Origin: Parasponia andersonii
Taxonomy: Eukaryota > Streptophyta > Magnoliopsida > Rosales > Cannabaceae
Length of the DNA: 64,000 bases
Direction of reading: 5' to 3'
Assembly (NCBI GenBank): GCA_002914805.1
Contig: JXTB01000495.1
Location: 152,108 to 216,107 of the forward strand
Position 1 is the stretch's first letter. Each line of letters starts with the position of its first letter. A model generated the notes under the pieces. The model was not told where the DNA came from, made no database searches, and saw only the letters and a list, made by a program, of their open reading frames with translations. The position numbers and the translations under genes were made by a program. Of this stretch, positions 37,961-49,972 are shown piece by piece.

Positions 37961-39357
37961 ATTCTAGTAAATTAACTCAAAATTACCGTTGTAGGGTAGG
38001 TGAATTTTAAAATATATTCTAAAATCTCATCTCTTAGAAATCAAATATTGTTATTTATTTAAATGGACATCCTCTGTAGGGAGGACGATATCTAAGCATC
38101 TCTAGGCATCAATTAAATATTACGTTGCTTAATTAATAATAGAGACCGTGGGATACATTTTCATATACCCCTCTCTCACTCATTGTTTTAAAATCTTATG
38201 TGTTTTTATTAATAAACATCTAATGTTTTATTTAACCTTATTGTTATATCTAATATAATTTTCTAGGTTAAACTATTTATTCAATATTATTAGACTTAAA
38301 TAAATTACTAGATTTTCTAAAAATCTAAATTTATTATTATAGGAATAATTTGGCTAATTTAATTAATAAGGATAGCCTAAATTAAATAAATGTGATATTG
38401 CCAAAATTTAACTATTAAACTTAAGTTATATCATTCAATTTTTATTCCTATTTAATTATTTAATATAATAAAATTAGTCATATTCTAACTAAACTATTTT
38501 AGCATGAATATAACATTTATACATGACATTTATAAATGACTATGGGTGGATAATATGACTATTTATGTTATAATGCATAACCATATTATACATATCACAT
38601 ATAATATAATAATAAAATAAAATAATAGCAATATTTGGTTGGGTCCCATAGGAAATTACAACCTAATAAAATAATAAAATTACAAAGAATAAAGACACAT
38701 ATACCCAAAAACTATCTGCTAGTCTTCTCGGGCCTGATTTCTTATTTCAATATTTTACAAATCAGATTGATAAAAAATGATATTTCTGTAAATATTTTAC
38801 AAAACTAGCCTAACTTATATGATTATCTAAATAATCATTTGAGTCTAAGCCTGGACCTTTTTTTTAGCGTAAGCCTGGTCATTATATATATAATATATAT
38901 TAATTTATATATAAAAAATATATTAGTATATATATTATATTAAAAAAAATTCATAAACACTTAGTCTCACGACTAGGTGCATATATATAATATATTAATT
39001 TATATATATAAAACATATATTAATATATATTATATTTAAAAAAAATTTTTGCTTAAATTCTTTGGAGTGTCTAGTCGGCTCTAAGCGAAAACATCTCTAT
39101 CGTCTTTTTTATACATTTCGAGGAAAAAGAAAGAAAAATATAACAAAGTATATACCCTAAAATTAGGGTGTATATCTTTTGAACTAATAAAAATAAATTG
39201 TAAAAAATTTAAAACCAAAGGAACCACATAATTAACGACCAAATACCAACTATACATTCATCATATAATAACTCATCTATTCATCATCAAATACATATAA
39301 AAATAATACAATACCCACTCATGCATACAAATAATTAATATTATATATTCACATAAC
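37961..39357 (-). other. Leader region of the copia element, non-coding
   Basis: AT-rich, without frames. It includes 'gagaccgtgggatacattttc' near 38145 and (TA)-rich blocks at 38880-39020. It lies between the primer site and gag, so I read it as the element's untranslated leader. Confidence 0.5.
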
Positions 39358-39663
39358 CGCTATGGTACCAATTATTAGTTTTAAAACGATTTTCACAGTT
39401 GAGGATTGGTCCACAAACATTCAAAAGTTTTCTCAAAACAATTAACTCTAGGAGTGCATAGTATTAATTCATAGCAAATAGAAATATAAAGAGAATAGAT
39501 CTAATATCTCTTGTAGTCTATCAGTAGATTCTAGCTATTCTGTCTTATAAACTACTATCTTCCAATCCAAGTCTCAAGTATAACTAGATGAATGTGTGGA
39601 CATTGTATATAATTTCTCAAAAACTCACATTTTAGGTCTATGCAATATTCTCAATATATGGGA

Positions 39664-39675
39664 NNNNNNNNNNNN
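39664..39675. other. Assembly gap (12 N)
   Basis: Twelve N. The partner LTR has about 500 bp of AT-rich LTR sequence (plus the nested solo LTR) at this position, so the gap length is probably arbitrary. Confidence 0.95.
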
Positions 39676-39716
39676 AATATTTATAAAAGGCGGAATTAGG
39701 GACCTATGGACCTGTA

Positions 39717-41481
39717 TGTTGGGATTTTTGCCCTAAAAAGCAGATTTCTAATTTTATCCATTTGAGTATAAACAACTTTCTCTTATATGCAATTATGATA
39801 TTTGCTAGATTAAACTATCTTAGTTAAATAGTTTATTCATCTAAAAAAGATTACATAATTTTATATGTGTATAAAGAAACAAACATAGTTAAGTGTTAAT
39901 TATGGGGAGACTTATTTTTTTTATCTAAGTCTAAATGAAGTAGTTTACAATCTATAAATAAAGATGGAATACTTTATTTACTATAGGTTGTAGTGTTTGT
40001 CTATCTCAATGGGAATGATGTATCTCAAATTATTGAAGTATCTGACTTCTGATAGAAATACTAATACAACATAAATAAGTTATGTGAATTAAACTAGATC
40101 AGGTAATATAAAGAATTGGAGTGCCGTAACTCAATTATTATATTATCACAAACTAGCTCTTAGCATATAAATCTTAATCCTTGATATTTGACTGGACTTG
40201 CTTTCATATGTTATAGCCTTTTGATTTGTTAACAGACTAACCTCTATGAAATTAGAGGTGAACTCTGGCATATTAGAGGTTATGGCTTATGAATTGATGA
40301 GAACACCAAATAGTTAAGGATACTATACATTGATGCCACTTTAGGTTCTTTCAAGATTCATGGAATAATTAAATCTAAGATCCTAGAATTAACTTTGTGA
40401 ATTAGTTGATAATTTTTTTTAAATGGCCATTGAGAACAAGATTATCGACAACATTATTCCTTGATGGTCATTTAGTTCCTTAATAGAAAGATAGTAACTT
40501 AAATGTAAATAAGTATTAGAGGGGTATTACGATAATTTCACCTATCCGACTACGGCATTGTATAGGGATTATATATGTGGTATAGAATATACTAGATGGA
40601 TCAGTTAATCAAGGTTAGTTGATTAAATCTCTATAAAAGGCATGCTATTTAATCTAAGAGTGCAGTATCGGGCCTTTAGTGGAGTGTCCCCTTTACTAAT
40701 AATATTTATATAAATATCATAATAAGAGTTATTATGTATTTATCATATTATTAGAGCTTAGATTATTTGGATCCATTAGGTCCCTTGTCTAGCTCAATTA
40801 AACTCATTAATTGGTTGGTGGTATTTGTGAAATTAGTTTCATAAAACTGTGTAAACTAATGATTTTACACAGAAGTTGGTATGTTTATAAATAAGTTTCA
40901 TGAGTTGGACATATTTATAAAAATACACCCAAAGCCCAAATTGAGAACAAGCCCAATCCTAATTGACACAACCTAAGAGAGTCACACGCATAGACACAGG
41001 GATAGAGAGAGAGAGAGATTTCGACTAACCTAGGCTAAGTGAGAGAGAAAAAGTTTTCTACTATCTCTTACTCTAATCTCACGTCTCGGTGCTCCATAGG
41101 ATCAAGAAGGCGTTCTTGATCGTTCTCCAACAAAGGTTTCGACTTGGTGCTCACTCGCTTCATCAACCAAGAGCAAGAGCATAGACAAGAAGATCTAAGG
41201 TTGGAGGTTTGATCACCATCAATAAGGAGATCAAGAAGGAACACGCTACAAGAGGTAAACCCTAATCTCATCTCTAGGGTTTTGTATCTAGATTTGATTT
41301 ATATTGTACATGATCCTGTATATGATGCATGTATATTATATGATTATGAAAACTGTTTTCATGTAAAATTTTAAAACCTAAATCTGCTATTTTTTTTCTG
41401 CTGCATTCATGATATGATCATGTATTTTCCATATCTGCATGCATGCATGATTTTCCTAAGTGTTAAATCAATTTACCAACA
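39717..41481 (+). repeat. Solo copia LTR (SIRE/Maximus-like ends) inside the copia 5' LTR
   Basis: It starts TGTTGGGATTTTTGCCCTAA and ends TTTACCAACA, 1765 bp long. It is flanked by CTGTA (39712-39716) and CTATA (41482-41486). The uninterrupted homologous site in the other LTR reads ggacCTGTAATTC (about 33239-33251), so the flanks are the target duplication with one later change. It has a (GA)n run at about 41011-41023 and a leader-like block with GAGGTAAACCCTAATC (about 41251-41266). Orientation is taken from the TG start and the downstream leader-like features; the family name is tentative. Confidence 0.82.
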
Positions 41482-42440
41482 CTATAATTCAAGCTCTAAT
41501 AAATTATGATAATTAATTAAAATTTTTAATTAGTTTGTCTAATTTGATAATTCCTGTATTATTCTATTAAAAATCTAAAAATGTACTTTTAAAGTTATAG
41601 AATTAATTTATTCAAAAATAATGAGCAGTCAATCAATTTAATCATTAAATATAGTTCAATTCTCCATAGATAATTCATAATTGGAGCTAGGTAATGTTCC
41701 ATTTACCTCTTCAATTACAATTTTATTCTTATATATCATTGATTCTCTAATGAACAATTAATTTGTAAATCTATTATAAATTAAGTACTCAAATTATATA
41801 AATCCTAAATCAGTATAAGAGGGAATCATCTTCCTAGCTCGCTAGTGGAAAGAATGGATTCTATATCTACAAGTTACATTCTTAGTTACTTATCTCATCA
41901 TGCTCTCAAAATATAAGTATTTCAATTTGTTTAGGAAACAAACCTTTAACAAGTATATTAAAGAATATAATATTATAAGTGGAAGTCTATACTATTCAGA
42001 ATTAAGATTGATTGATATATGATCATCTAGTGATATTATTTGAACTCTTAATAGTTAATTAAATTTATATGAGATTCAAATAATGTCTGGTCAGTCTTAT
42101 ATAATTAAATTATATAAAGTATCTCTATTGTGATATCAACACATCAATAGTCTAGAAAAAATTATTATATTTTCAATGTTAATAGACCCTACAAATAATA
42201 TTTAATTAAAGATCCTATACTTTAATTAATTATTATAGATTATATTTAGTTTATCATCCATAAATTTAATCCTTATGTATATAACACTTATATAATAAAT
42301 TTGTAGTCATATAAATAAACTAAAGATTTTCTGATATTTAAAGACATACAAATTATGTACAAATTCAAATAGAAAAATGTCATTTTATTAATTCAGTAAA
42401 TATCCAAAATATACATGTTTTTAGTGCATAAATCTTAATA

Positions 42441-42569
42441 ATGAATATATCGATAATAAGCCATGGTACTTTAGCACGTTTCATAGATGACTAGTACCTT
42501 GTCTATTCATTTTTGTTTTTTCAATTAGTATCTATTTTGCCAATTGATCATATAAGATACTAAATGACA
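42441..42569. other. Short intergenic stretch
   Basis: Nothing recognisable was seen. Confidence 0.5.
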
Positions 42570-42757
42570 TATTTACTAATCTGTAATGAAGAGAAAATGA
42601 AATAAGAATGAAAAAGGAAAAGACATTCATTTTCATATGTAACTAATTACTATATAAATACATGAAAATGAATTATAACTTTCTTTAATTATCTATTGTT
42701 TCTTATTCTCATGCATTCTCTTTCTCTTCCATTCTCGTTACTTGTTAGTAAATAAGG
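42568..42757. mobile_element. Small MITE with ~45-bp inverted ends
   Basis: Left ATTTACTAATCTGTAATGAA pairs with right ATTTACTAACAAGTAACGAG (read on the minus strand), followed in both by purine-rich GAAAGAGAATG-type blocks. It is about 190 bp and non-coding. The superfamily is not fixed because the target duplication is unclear. Confidence 0.6.
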
Positions 42758-45546
42758 CGTGGGTATGACTGTTTCTCGAGTCCTAATAGACGTTCAAGTT
42801 CTACGGTTTATGATAGTTTTTCTGTTCCATTTTCACTTCTTTTTGGCTTTGGCACAAGAACTGCTATTTTGTACGCAAGAGCTAGTTAATTTCCAATCAT
42901 TGACACAACGTTTTCAGCTTAATTTGTTGTCTGGAGTACTTGGATTAAGCTTCTCAACCAAATATATCGTTCTTTTAATTTTCACTGTATTCTTTATTTT
43001 TTTAATAGTATATAATAGATTATTCATTGCATTTAATTTAACCCTACATCTTAAATGGGAATTGAAATGAAAGTGAAAGGGATTTCCCCAATAAATTGGA
43101 ATGTAATTAAAATAGATGATATTGGCTTGCTATTGTAGAGGTTATTTTTAGTTTGGTCAAATGCACCTACTGATATAGAATCAAATTAAAATACTCATTG
43201 AAAACAAATTTCTCATAGCTATTTTTGTTTTAACCTATCAATAGGTGTAATTTTTTCTGCAGTTCCATTAATTTAATTTAATGTCCACCATTTAATAGGT
43301 TCTCAGCAAAAAAAGAAAAAAAGAAAAAAAATCATGATCATTAATTAATTGCATTTTATACATAATTAATTATAATCCTTACAAAACATATATTCATTAT
43401 TCACAGTGATTTTATTGAATTCAGTATTTAAGTCTCCCCATACATATATTCGACCACCTGGTAAGACTGACTCCAATTTAAGATTTTGTTGTTTTGAAGA
43501 GCCGAAAACCCGTATTGTTGGTTTGTTAACTGGATTTACCTGAAAGTGAACTGTACTTCGTAAAGTTATCTAGTCTGACCTTTTTTGCATGAGAAATGTT
43601 TTTGGGTGGATCCCCACGAAAAGTCTTATGTTAAAGTTTTCAACTCCATATGGTCACGTTATATATATATATATGCTAGTTAGTTGGTGCAATATTCTAT
43701 ATATGTAAATCGTTTACACACGTCTGTATATATGTTAGTTCTTTAATTGAAGCAGGCATATGAACATCTCGGATTCTTTTTTCGGTTAGTACAATGAATT
43801 TCGATTGAGACATATCCACTCGAGAAGACGATTTTTTCTGGCTTAGTCTTCTGATCGGTACGTATGATCCCGCAAAACTTTAAAATGTCTTCTTATTCCT
43901 AATTGACTTCCAATATTGTCACGGCTTTCATATATGTTGTCTTCGGTGCATATACATATATACACACATTATTCTCTTAAACTTGTCGCGTTTACATGAC
44001 TCTGAAACTTTATATACTAATTAAATATGTTGCTCCTAGAGCATGTGAGAAAGGATCCAGAGGAAACTGTTTTTGTTAATTGTTTTCATTTATTTTGTGA
44101 AACAATATATAAATATATGTATATGTATATATACATATATATAAAAAGCACTAATCCAATAAGTTGTTTTTTTTTTCATCTATATAAGGATTGTTGCGGC
44201 CGATTAAAACTAATTATGTAAGTTTTAGCCGATTAAAATTAGTTTTATACGTTTTTTTATGACAAAAAGAGAAAAAAAAATTAATTAATGAGTATTTATT
44301 TTTATTATTATTTTTTTCAGCTATTCAAATTATGATACCTGTTAGATAATTGATCTAATAGCTAAAACAAATATTTATAGATCGATAAAAAAAAAAAACC
44401 TACCGGATTGACAATCATGTATATATTATACACACACATTTGACAAAATTAATCATCTGGGATTCGAACAAAGTTAAATTATGTCATGCTTTGGGTATTT
44501 TCACAAGCCGTATAAGACAGCGTGTTAGTATTTGAATTCAATTAGGGCAGAATTAGAAACTTAATTCATGGCCATAGGGCAAATCTAATTTTGTAAATAT
44601 TTTAGAATTGTGTTCAAGAAGTTTTCATACAATGAAATCACTACATAATTATTTTTTTTATTAATATTCTAAGATTTTTATGAGGTAAAACCAATTTTAT
44701 AAATGTGTTACAATTGTGCTCAAGATTATCAAGATTATTTTATTAATTATTTTTTATAATTATTATCAAGATTTTCTCAAGTTGAAATTGATGTTTAGGC
44801 CTTATTTTTAATTGAAGTGCATAAGCTTATTGTTTTAAACGTTCATTATTAGTTGGAACCAGTTTCTTAAAGTTAGTAAGAATGGGTCTTTAAGTTGAGA
44901 AACATAAACATAAACAAATTAGGTTAGTGGCATTTTTGGTGGTTGATTTTTCACTCAACCAAATTATGCTATCAAACTAATAATCTTCTTAGAAAAGTGC
45001 TATATATGAAATAAAATCCCATAAATCATCATATTTTTGCCCTAAATTATGTCTTATAAGCTAGAGAAATTTACATCGATCAAAACCTCATTTTTGCTTC
45101 TTATATTGCACAAATATCCGTTTTTATTTTATTTTAATAATATCTATGTTTTGAATGTATATTTCATATGTAAAATATATTTGGTATATATTTCGATAAG
45201 GTAAATTTTACCTATATAGTTTACCGTATAAATTTATAAGGAACAGATTTATAAGGAACAAAAACAACATTTTGAATTTACAAATTTTTACCTATAAAGT
45301 TTACATTTTGAATATATAGACTTTTAAATATAATTTTTATTCATAAAATATATACCGTAGTATACAATTCATCTATGAAATACTTACGGTATAAAAGTTT
45401 CTCACAAAATGGTTATAAAAGCTGGTATTTGTGAAATAAAATAAAAAATAGATATCTATGAAAATATGCTCAAAAAAGGGATATTTAAGTACTTTTTCCT
45501 ATATTTTAGTGGGGAGTTACAATCAGGCATTGAGCTAATGTTGGAG
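42758..45546. other. AT-rich intergenic DNA
   Basis: The 103-codon frame at 42759-43070 is hydrophobic and AT-driven, and I find no family motif. A possible inverted-end element lies at about 45108-45487: CACAAATATCCGTTTTTATT at the left, and a similar block inverted at 45430-45487. (TA)n runs lie near 43660 and 44110-44140. Nothing else can be supported. Confidence 0.5.
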
Positions 45547-46491
45547 GGTAAATGTACCCTTAATAGTAGTTTTTCCCCACCAAATGACTTTTCTAGTACT
45601 TCATAGCTAGCAAAAAGACGAATTTGCCTTCCGCATAAGCTTCCTCTTTCGAGACGAGAGAGAGAGAGAGAGGAGACCATGGGTTGCCAGAAAAGTCCAT
45701 AGAGCCAGCCGGAAAACTCCATAAAACCAGCCCGAAATCTCCATGAAACATGTCACCTGGAAAAAAAAAAAAAACACACATAAAACTACCTTAAAATCGC
45801 TTGTAAACCAAGATCTCGGATACCAAAACCTCATAAAACCAATTCATAAACTGTACTAACTCTCTTTAAATTTTCTACTGTAGTTCTTTTCTCACTAAAA
45901 TAGCAAAAACTCACTCCCTTGCCTAGAATTTTGTTTTGGGTATAAGAATTTGGTTATGATTTTTGCTATGGGTACTCATGTTTTTTGTAAAAAAAAATTA
46001 TTTAAGGTACTAAGTTCTCATTTTTATGGGTTTTGTTTGAATGTATGAAAATTTGTTTTGTTAAATTGTTGTAATTGTGGTGAGATTTATTGTATTTTGG
46101 TCAACTTATGGGTTTTGTACGATAGACATAAATCCAGTGATTTTCGCAACATATGTGACTAAGTTACAAATTTTGGTACGCCGTATGTTGATTTTTTTTT
46201 CCTTTTTTTTTTTTTGGTATGGAGTGATATTTTTGTTAATTTGGTACCATTATGATAGGATATATGGTATATATAAAGTCTTTGTATTTGGGTAAATTTT
46301 TAAGTTTCGTATGCTAGTCACAAAATCCAAAACTGTCATAAATGATTAGTATGAAGGTTTTTTTTTTTTTTTTTCCCCATTTTCATTTATGGGAAACATG
46401 TTCACTTTTGTAAAATGGTTAAAACCTGTGAATGTAAATTGAATTATGACCTGAATCACAATTTATGTAACTAATCATAACAATTGTGACT
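45547..46491 (-). mobile_element. Second half of the DNA transposon (MULE-like)
   Basis: The end GGGTAAATGTACCCTTAATA with the following AGTTTTTCCCCACCAAATG block is the partner of 15112-15160. The other side stops at the target duplication of the MULE at 46492. Short minus-strand frames at 45456-45834 overlap a (GA)n run and show no motif. Confidence 0.42.
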
Positions 46492-47761
46492 AACACATTA
46501 AGGTTTTTGGCGTGATTGCTCCCCTAATTTGTCGTGAATTGACAATGTGACACTTGAACTTTTATTTCTGGTAATTAACTCCAATTCATTAACTTTGGTG
46601 AACTTTCAGATCCAACTAATCATGTGCCAGTCATATGATTTGTGAATGAGGAGTAGAGTTGGACTTTCACGAAGTGTTAAAAAGATTAAAGAAAATTGAA
46701 GATTTTTAATTAAAATTTGAATTTATTCGGAAATATTTAAATAAGATTAATACAATATAAACTTAATTTTTTTTGAGTAAGCAAAATCAAATTATTTTAA
46801 ACTAAGCAAATTGGTTGTTTTTTTTTTGGCCAAATTTAAGTCGTAAAACAAGTTATGAGCCTTCTATCTTCAATTCATTCAGACCCAGAAACACAACTAT
46901 GCTTGATCCAACAAGTAGCCACCATGAACACCAATCTTGGAATCCTTAGAACACTGTTTATCATCTTCCTCAGTATCCGTTTTCCCATTCTTCAAGTGTT
47001 AACCAAAATCCAAAATCCAAACTGGGAATCATTCGTCATCCTCAACGGATAAGAACATGCTTGATTTTCTCATTTGGGGCTATTGCGATGATGGCTTTGA
47101 TCAAAATTACGTGTAAGGGTGCGGTGGTTTCAATTTAGGCTCCTAGAACCGATTAAAATGCCTCTGCAAATTACTTTTCCTTGGGTGGCTTTAAAGTTTC
47201 TCTGTTGTTAGGTTTAGCTTTTTTTTGATATGAATATGAGTTTCGATAGCAACGGCTAGAATTTAGGTTTGGACCTGGATTTTCCCATGACAAGTGTTGG
47301 GAAGGAAGAGAGCAAATGGTTTACGGGATTTGAGGATTTGGTGCCAATGAGGGTGAGTTGATGGAGACTACTAGGGAAGGGTGAAGGGGCTTGGATTTCA
47401 ACGAGGTTAGGGAAGAAGAACTCTACGAAATTTAAATTTTTTTGAATTTTCGATGGTTTTCTTTTTAATTTTTAGATTAACTTAGAATTTGAATTTTAAA
47501 CTTATAAGTTTATACTAAAATGCCCACATCTTATATATTTTTTCTTTAATTTATTAGTACAATAAAGTACCTATTACATCCTTAAATATGTGTTTCGTGT
47601 GACTACGTTCGTTAAACTTTTAACAGCTATGGATGAAAAAGAGTTCATTGCTATTATTTTATAAATGTAAGGATTTGATTGCGAGAAATAAAAGTTCAAG
47701 GGGTCACATTGCTAATCTACGCCAAATTAAGGGGCAGTAATACCAAAAACCCAACACATTA
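46492..47761. mobile_element. MULE-type DNA transposon, non-autonomous, with perfect 9-bp target duplication
   Basis: AACACATTA flanks both ends (46492-46500 and 47753-47761). The element, 46501-47752 (1252 bp), has inverted ends of about 80 bp: AGGTTTTTGGCGTGATTGCT against GGGTTTTTGGTATTACTGCC on the other strand, both running on to a shared CTTGAACTTTTATTTCT. A 9-bp duplication plus long inverted ends is the mark of Mutator-like elements. The interior has no MULE transposase. It is less AT-rich in parts (46855-47400), so a captured host fragment is possible, but I cannot identify one. The 65-codon frame at 46855-47052 is unrecognised. Confidence 0.85.
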
Positions 47762-49936
47762 TGTCATAACCTAAGACCGGGGGGGTCAGTGACAGAATGA
47801 GTATTTCATAAAATAGAAATACCGAAAAATATTTTTTTTAAATAATTCAATTAATTCAAAAATTTGTCCCGAAACTCTAACCTTTCAATACTGACCTTCA
47901 CAAAATTTTTAATTGAAAGTAAAAAAAAAAAACCCACAGTTATGCGTCACTCATTGAACATAGACCGTAATGAAAATAATTGTTTAATAGTCATGCATCA
48001 CAAATCATCTCACACTCAAATATAGACATAAGTAATACAAACCGTGTCGAAATCTTATACTATAGTTTATTAAGTTTAATAAAATTCTAAATTCCTACTC
48101 AAACTAAATATTTCATAAGTCTCGTAGGAATTTATCAAAATAAAAAGAAACTAGTTATTGTACAAATGCCTCGATCTAGTTCTTCTGGTCCAAATCATAT
48201 TGAGTGCCACCTGAGGAGAAGAAGGCTTGAGCTAGTATCTAGTAGACGATTACAAATTTTTATATATATATGAAATATACCTATGTTGAAGGTCTTGCAT
48301 GGTTAGTATTCTATTCAAAACAATTCACAAAACCCAAGTGAAAATCATAGTCCAATAGTTCAAATATTCCAAACTATTGTAAATCATCCATCAAAACCAG
48401 TACATATCTATTCAAGCCAACATATAACCATATATGCAATCATGATGTTCAAAGTGTCATAATAGATCACCCGTAAGTCCGAGCCACCTAAAGAAATGTC
48501 GTAATTCCGATTAGCCTATATGGGCATCATAAGTCTGATGGCCGCGTAAATATATGAATGATAGAATAAAGATATATACCATTTCCAAAAATCTCAAAAT
48601 AACTATATAGTATTCTTTAATTAAACAACATTTAATCCTCAAATAGTATTAGATTTTATAAGAATTTTGGCATTATAATAACCATTTTTAATTAAAACCC
48701 AAAAATTTAATTTCCTGCAGAAAACAGTTGCAAACAATATATATATGACGCACCAACCAGTGTGACGTGCCTCCTAAGTAATTTATATTTCAAATCAAGT
48801 TAAAACAGATATAACCAGAATTTTTATAAATCATTTCACAACATTTCATATTTATCAATAAAAATCAAAATTAAACAAATTTGAAGATCAAGTAATCGAA
48901 TCCTTACCTCAATCGAGCGTCCAACTAGCGTTACAAGGCTATAGAGAAAGTTTGACATCGTTTGGGTATCGTTTGGGTATCGTTTGGAAGAGTAGATGTC
49001 GTTTTCGAACCTTTACTTCTTTGGTTTGAAAACTTGATGTTCAAACGGAGCTTAAAATCATGAAACAGACTTCACCACTGAATTTAGAGTACCCGAAAGC
49101 CCTAGGTTAGACATATAATTTGTCAAATTTGGATGAGCGACACATAACACACAAATCGAGGTAAATCTGAGCCATCCAATTTCATTTTTTGGGGCCATTT
49201 GAAAACATAATCAATATATATTTCATTTTTCACTATTTTCAATGTAGATTCCAAAAATGATATTGGTTTTGAAATCTAATAGTCCGATCAAAAAGTCAAT
49301 TCCGTAACTATTTAGACATAAAACTGTCTAACAAAATTAAAATCAAACGGAGCAAAATTGAGACACGAGATACTTACCACCAGATTACTCGTGAGGAGGT
49401 GAGTCCATAGTGACCAGTTTCGCGGCGAACGGTGGCCGAAATCGGCTCCGGCGAGCAAAAGAATCCATGGAGTTTTTCGCCATTTTCCGGCAATCGCGCA
49501 CTCCGATACAGCTGGTTTTGGCAGCAGAAGCTTCGTCCGGCGGGAGGACGTCGACGCCGATCAGTGGTGTGGGGCAATGGAGGCTAGAGGTAGCTCAACA
49601 GAGCTTCGCCTGATTTCGGGTTTTAGGTTTTTGCTCCAGGGACTAGATAGAGAAAATGCAGGGATTTATGGGCAATTTTCGAACTGTAGCGCCATGTATC
49701 AACTTCTGATTAATTAGGCATTGTTTTGCTTATTTGTACTTGGACCCAGTTTTCTGAAAATCTTTTCAAAAATACTCTTAAATAATTACATTTTGACCCT
49801 AATTTTCAAACTTTTCTTACATTTTCGCCCAAATGATCCTAGACCCAATTCAGTCCAAATTCATCCAATAATTTTTTATATATATATATCGGGTCAAAAG
49901 ACCAATTTGTCCTTACAATTTTTAAGGGATTTCATA
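47762..49936 (-). repeat. 3' LTR of the Tekay/Del chromovirus
   Basis: The minus strand starts TATGAAATCCC (49936) and ends GGTCTTAGGTTATGACA (47762). It is the partner of 16011-18145. The GC-rich plus/minus frames at 49374-49613 lie in the 'ccggcgag...gtcgacgccgatcagtg' segment of the LTR and are not genes. Confidence 0.88.
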
Positions 49937-49954
49937 TCTTTCCCTCCTTAAAAA

Positions 49955-49972
49955 AATTTCGTCCCGAAATTC
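49955..49972 (-). promoter_or_regulatory. Conserved palindrome before the polypurine tract
   Basis: AATTTCGTCCCGAAATTC: the arms GAATTTCG/CGAAATT pair around GGA. The same sequence stands at 61767-61785, also just inside an LTR of the related family. It lies at the pol end, next to the polypurine tract, so it may be conserved as the end of the coding region rather than as a structure. Confidence 0.55.

Larger units (their letters stand above)
30218..42440 (-). mobile_element. Ty1/copia element with two LTRs, each holding a nested solo LTR
   Basis: On the minus strand: 5' LTR (42440 to about 39375), primer-site-like TTGGTACCATAGC (about 39358-39372), leader, gag, protease, integrase, RT/RNase H, polypurine tract AAGTGGGAGA (about 34199-34212) and 3' LTR (34198 to 30218). 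The two LTRs match in order outside their nested insertions (30873-33072 and 39717-41481). A 12-N gap lies in the 5' LTR. No clear target duplication was found. It is broken, with many breaks, and is old. Confidence 0.82.

Noticed and set aside
39664-39675. N run as the cause of the opposite orientations
   Set aside because: The orientation switches occur near 19.0 and 53.8 kb, far from the gap. A scaffolding error at this gap alone would not create both, although an assembly error is not fully excluded.
42759-43070. 103-codon hydrophobic frame starting next to a MITE
   Set aside because: AT-driven leucine/phenylalanine content with no family motif or gene context; probably chance.
49374-49613. 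GC-richer frames on both strands
   Set aside because: They are in the LTR of the chromovirus; the same block occurs at about 16320-16520 in the partner LTR.
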